The notes beneath the pieces are model-generated. The model was not told the DNA's origin and searched no databases. It was given only the letters and a program-made list of their open reading frames with translations. Positions 61,129-63,111 of a stretch of 63,111 nucleotides of DNA are shown piece by piece. This DNA is from an uncultured Gammaproteobacteria bacterium (lineage in GTDB: Bacteria > Pseudomonadota > Gammaproteobacteria > SZUA-140), in NCBI GenBank assembly GCA_945788675.1, contig CALZMY010000204.1, positions 1 to 63,111 on the forward strand, in the 5' to 3' direction. The number at the start of each line of letters is the position of its first letter. Position 1 is the stretch's first letter. A program made the translations under genes and the position numbers.

Positions 61129-62205
61129 ATGCCATTTCGATCTCGCTATACAGGTTTGATTGATACCTACCGTGACCGCCTGCCGGTGCACGATGACACT
61201 CGCATTATTAGTCTCGGTGAAGGTAACACGCCGCTGATTCGCCTCAATAACATTCCCGGGATGCTTGAAGCGGATATCGATATCTATGTGAAGTTTGAAG
61301 GGCTAAATCCGACCGGTTCGTTTAAGGATCGTGGCATGACAATGGCGGTCACCAAGGCGGTCGAAGAGGGCAGTGAGGCGATCATATGCGCCTCGACCGG
61401 TAACACCTCGGCCTCTGCCGCAGCCTATGCCGCACGTGCCGGTATCAAGGCGTTTGTGTTGATTCCGGATGGCAAGATTGCGCTTGGGAAACTGGCGCAG
61501 GCGATGATGCACGGTGCCACCGTGATCCAGATCAAGGGTAACTTCGATGCGGGTATGCAGCTGGTGAAAGATGTTTCAGGTGAGGCGCCGGTAACCATCG
61601 TTAACTCAATCAATCCCTATCGTCTGCAAGGGCAGAAGACCGCAGCGTTTGAGATTCTGGAAGAGCTGGGGTCGGCACCGGATTATCACTGCATCCCGGT
61701 CGGAAATGCAGGCAACATCACTGCGCACTGGATGGGCTATAAAGAATATAACGAGCATGGCATTGTCAACAGCCTGCCGGTGATGGTCGGTTACCAGGCG
61801 AGCGGTGCCGCGCCGTTTATGCGCGGTGAAATGGTTGATGATCCCGAGACAGTGGCAACGGCGATTCGCATTGGCCATCCGCAAAGCTGGGATAAGGCGT
61901 GGGCCACGCAGAAAGAATCAAAGGGGTGGTTTGATGAGTGCACCGATGAAGAGATACTGGTTGCGCAGAAGATGCTGGCCGAGCGTGAAGGGGTGTTCTG
62001 TGAGCCTGCCTCGGCTGCTTCGTTGGCAGGTATGATCAAAGATGTGAAGAGTGGCAAGATTCCTGCGGGTAGTAAAGTGGTCTGTACCCTGACGGGTAAT
62101 GGTATCAAAGACCCGGATACTGCAATCAAACAGTGCACGGCACCGATGCAGAGTGTCGAGGCCACGCTTGATGCAGTGAAACGGGCGATACTTGATAACC
62201 TGTAA
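61129..62205 (+). CDS. thrC: threonine synthase
   Basis: Converts phosphohomoserine to threonine. PLP Lys66 lies in NPTGSFKDRGMTM; the phosphate-binding VGNAGNITAHWMGYKEY and GEGNTPLIRL are intact, and VVCTLTGNGIKDPD is near the end. 358 aa is the short (class II-like) threonine synthase. It follows hom by 50 bases and completes alaC-hom-thrC. No thrB kinase is in the window. Confidence 0.97.
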   Translation: MPFRSRYTGLIDTYRDRLPVHDDTRIISLGEGNTPLIRLNNIPGMLEADIDIYVKFEGLNPTGSFKDRGMTMAVTKAVEEGSEAIICASTGNTSASAAAYAARAGIKAFVLIPDGKIALGKLAQAMMHGATVIQIKGNFDAGMQLVKDVSGEAPVTIVNSINPYRLQGQKTAAFEILEELGSAPDYHCIPVGNAGNITAHWMGYKEYNEHGIVNSLPVMVGYQASGAAPFMRGEMVDDPETVATAIRIGHPQSWDKAWATQKESKGWFDECTDEEILVAQKMLAEREGVFCEPASAASLAGMIKDVKSGKIPAGSKVVCTLTGNGIKDPDTAIKQCTAPMQSVEATLDAVKRAILDNL

Positions 62206-62246
62206 CGCACTTCCACGGCCCTCGGGTTTTCCGGCGCGGGATGGTG

Positions 62247-62285
62247 AAAAAAGGCGTGGTCATGTAAATGACCACGCCTTTTTTT
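62247..62285 (+). terminator. intrinsic terminator after thrC
   Basis: AAGGCGTGGTCAT pairs perfectly with ATGACCACGCCTT around a four-base GTAA loop, flanked by A-run and T-run. It lies between thrC and the convergent petC and should stop transcription from both sides. Confidence 0.9.
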
Positions 62286-62347
62286 GTTGCATCGAACGGG
62301 AGAAGCGGGGTGAACCTCTGCCACTTTAATCGATATTATTTTGTAAA

Positions 62348-63010
62348 TTATTCATCAAGCCTGCGCCAGACACGGCGCTTCACAAAATAGAGCAGCACGG
62401 TTAACAGCACCAGGTAGGCGATCACATAATAGCCGAGGCTTTTTCGCTCTGCGGCATGAGGGTCGGCGGCCCATGAGAGAAACGCTACGATATCGGATGC
62501 CTGTTGATAGATCGCTTCGCGGTCGCGTGCTTCCTCAACATAGGAGATACCCAGCGGATCGGCCATCCGGGTGCCGGGGAAATAGCGGTTTATGGCATTA
62601 CCTTCCGGGGTCTCTTCGAAACCGAGCAGGAACGAATAGATGTAGCGTTCGCCACCGCGGCGGGCCCTGGTGATCAGGCTCAGGTCGGGCGGTATCATGC
62701 CGAACATCCCCTGTCGCGTGTTAGCGTCCATCATACTCAGTACGGCATCCTCCAGTTCGTTCTCGCCGCGCAAAGATGACAGCTGTTCCTCTGTAAAGCC
62801 GATCTCGACCAGATGCCGATATTTGACATACTTCAGATCGTGGCACAGCAGGCACTTGCCCTGTACAAGTTCCGCGCCACGTTGCAATGCGGCAGCGCTG
62901 TGATCGATGTTGAGATCGAGCAGTGGGGGCAGGGGTGATGAAGCGCTTGCCGTGAACGGCGCAATAGTGCAGACGACAGCGATAATAACTCTGGCAATCA
63001 CGTATTTCAT
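62348..63010 (-). CDS. petC: cytochrome c1 of the bc1 complex
   Basis: Haem c subunit of ubiquinol:cytochrome c reductase. Residues 1-23 are a signal peptide; the haem site is CLLCH at residues 53-57; PPDLSLITRARRGGERYIYSFLLGFEE is the usual cytochrome c1 block; NRYFPGTRMADPL holds the probable axial Met; and SLGYYVIAYLVLLTVLLYFVKRR anchors the C-terminus. 220 aa fits the bacterial type. Its ATG overlaps the TGA of the preceding gene, as expected for petB-petC. Confidence 0.93.
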   Translation of the reverse strand: MKYVIARVIIAVVCTIAPFTASASSPLPPLLDLNIDHSAAALQRGAELVQGKCLLCHDLKYVKYRHLVEIGFTEEQLSSLRGENELEDAVLSMMDANTRQGMFGMIPPDLSLITRARRGGERYIYSFLLGFEETPEGNAINRYFPGTRMADPLGISYVEEARDREAIYQQASDIVAFLSWAADPHAAERKSLGYYVIAYLVLLTVLLYFVKRRVWRRLDE

Positions 63011-63111
63011 GGCAGCAGATCACACTTTTTTGCATCCAGCAGGCACTGCAGTTCCGGGGGCAGCCCGCGTTTGATCAGCCATCGATCCTCGATACGGGAG
63101 ACAACGGGCAA
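63007..63111 (-). CDS. petB: probable cytochrome b C-terminus (5' part outside window)
   Basis: Thirty-four codons and a TGA that overlaps the petC start. The visible start of this piece, LPVVSRIEDRW, resembles the region that follows the last helix of bc1 cytochrome b (LP-hydrophobic-S-x-x-E), and the gene order supports it. A longer, charged tail (LIKRGLPPELQ, then LDAKKCDLLP) is more than most cytochrome b proteins have. No transmembrane part is inside the window, so the call rests mainly on position. Confidence 0.55.
   Translation of the reverse strand: MPVVSRIEDRWLIKRGLPPELQCLLDAKKCDLLP

Noticed and set aside
1..63111. tRNA, rRNA, CRISPR arrays or prophage genes
   Set aside because: No cloverleaf arms, rRNA blocks, regularly spaced direct repeats or phage structural genes were recognised by reading. 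A computed scan with tRNA and CRISPR finders would settle this.

Overview
The window is an ordinary chromosomal stretch of a gammaproteobacterium. This is an inference from gene families and gene order: DUF3581, DUF3820, DUF3025 and UPF0149 proteins, a carA-carB-greA run, and a yciB-yciI-rnm-yciO-trpS-scpA-scpB-rluB run. HrcA with a perfect CIRCE operator and a bc1-type cytochrome c1 exclude the enteric group and suggest a free-living respiring lineage. I cannot name a genus. No rRNA, tRNA, CRISPR, prophage or complete insertion sequence was seen.

Layout. 1-6,900: small conserved proteins (DUF3592 edge fragment, an unknown protein, CreA, DUF1499, DUF3820, UPF0149, DUF3025, BolA-like), a lone cyclic-nucleotide-binding protein, and a single protein that fuses a CheW adaptor to a flavohemoglobin-type globin. 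6,970-10,850: CPBP membrane protease, PilZ protein and nadK-recN. 10,940-16,100: heat-shock cluster hrcA-grpE-dnaK-dnaJ behind a CIRCE-overlapped promoter, with an intrinsic terminator between dnaK and dnaJ. 16,131-22,534: dapB, carA, carB, greA and a DUF4149 membrane protein. 22,535-23,566: a degenerate scar holding the C-terminal two thirds of a GNAT acetyltransferase abutting the last ~40 codons of an EAL-domain gene.

23,567-41,612: a carbon-storage island. zwf and pgl open the pentose phosphate route. glgA-glgB (minus) and glgC-GH57-malQ-glgP (plus) diverge from one 279-bp spacer. pgm, pgi and glk connect glucose, glucose-1-P, glucose-6-P and fructose-6-P. No glgX debranching gene is present; a GH57 enzyme sits in the operon instead. 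Genes overlap or nearly touch, which points to translational coupling.

41,746-50,837: periplasmic parvulin, YciI, YciB, RNase AM, YciO, M50 protease, TrpS, ScpA/ScpB, RluB and an endonuclease III relative. 50,891-57,662: a DUF4382-type lipoprotein, a ChaN-PDZ protein and bifunctional PutA. 57,686-62,205: an Mth938-like protein, then alaC-hom-thrC. 62,348-63,111: cytochrome c1 and the probable tail of cytochrome b. Five inverted-repeat or foldback elements lie in the spacers between 49,800 and 58,500, so this half looks more invaded by small non-coding mobile repeats than the first half.

The most unusual item is the CheW-globin fusion at 5,033-6,064, which could couple oxygen or NO binding directly to chemotaxis arrays.
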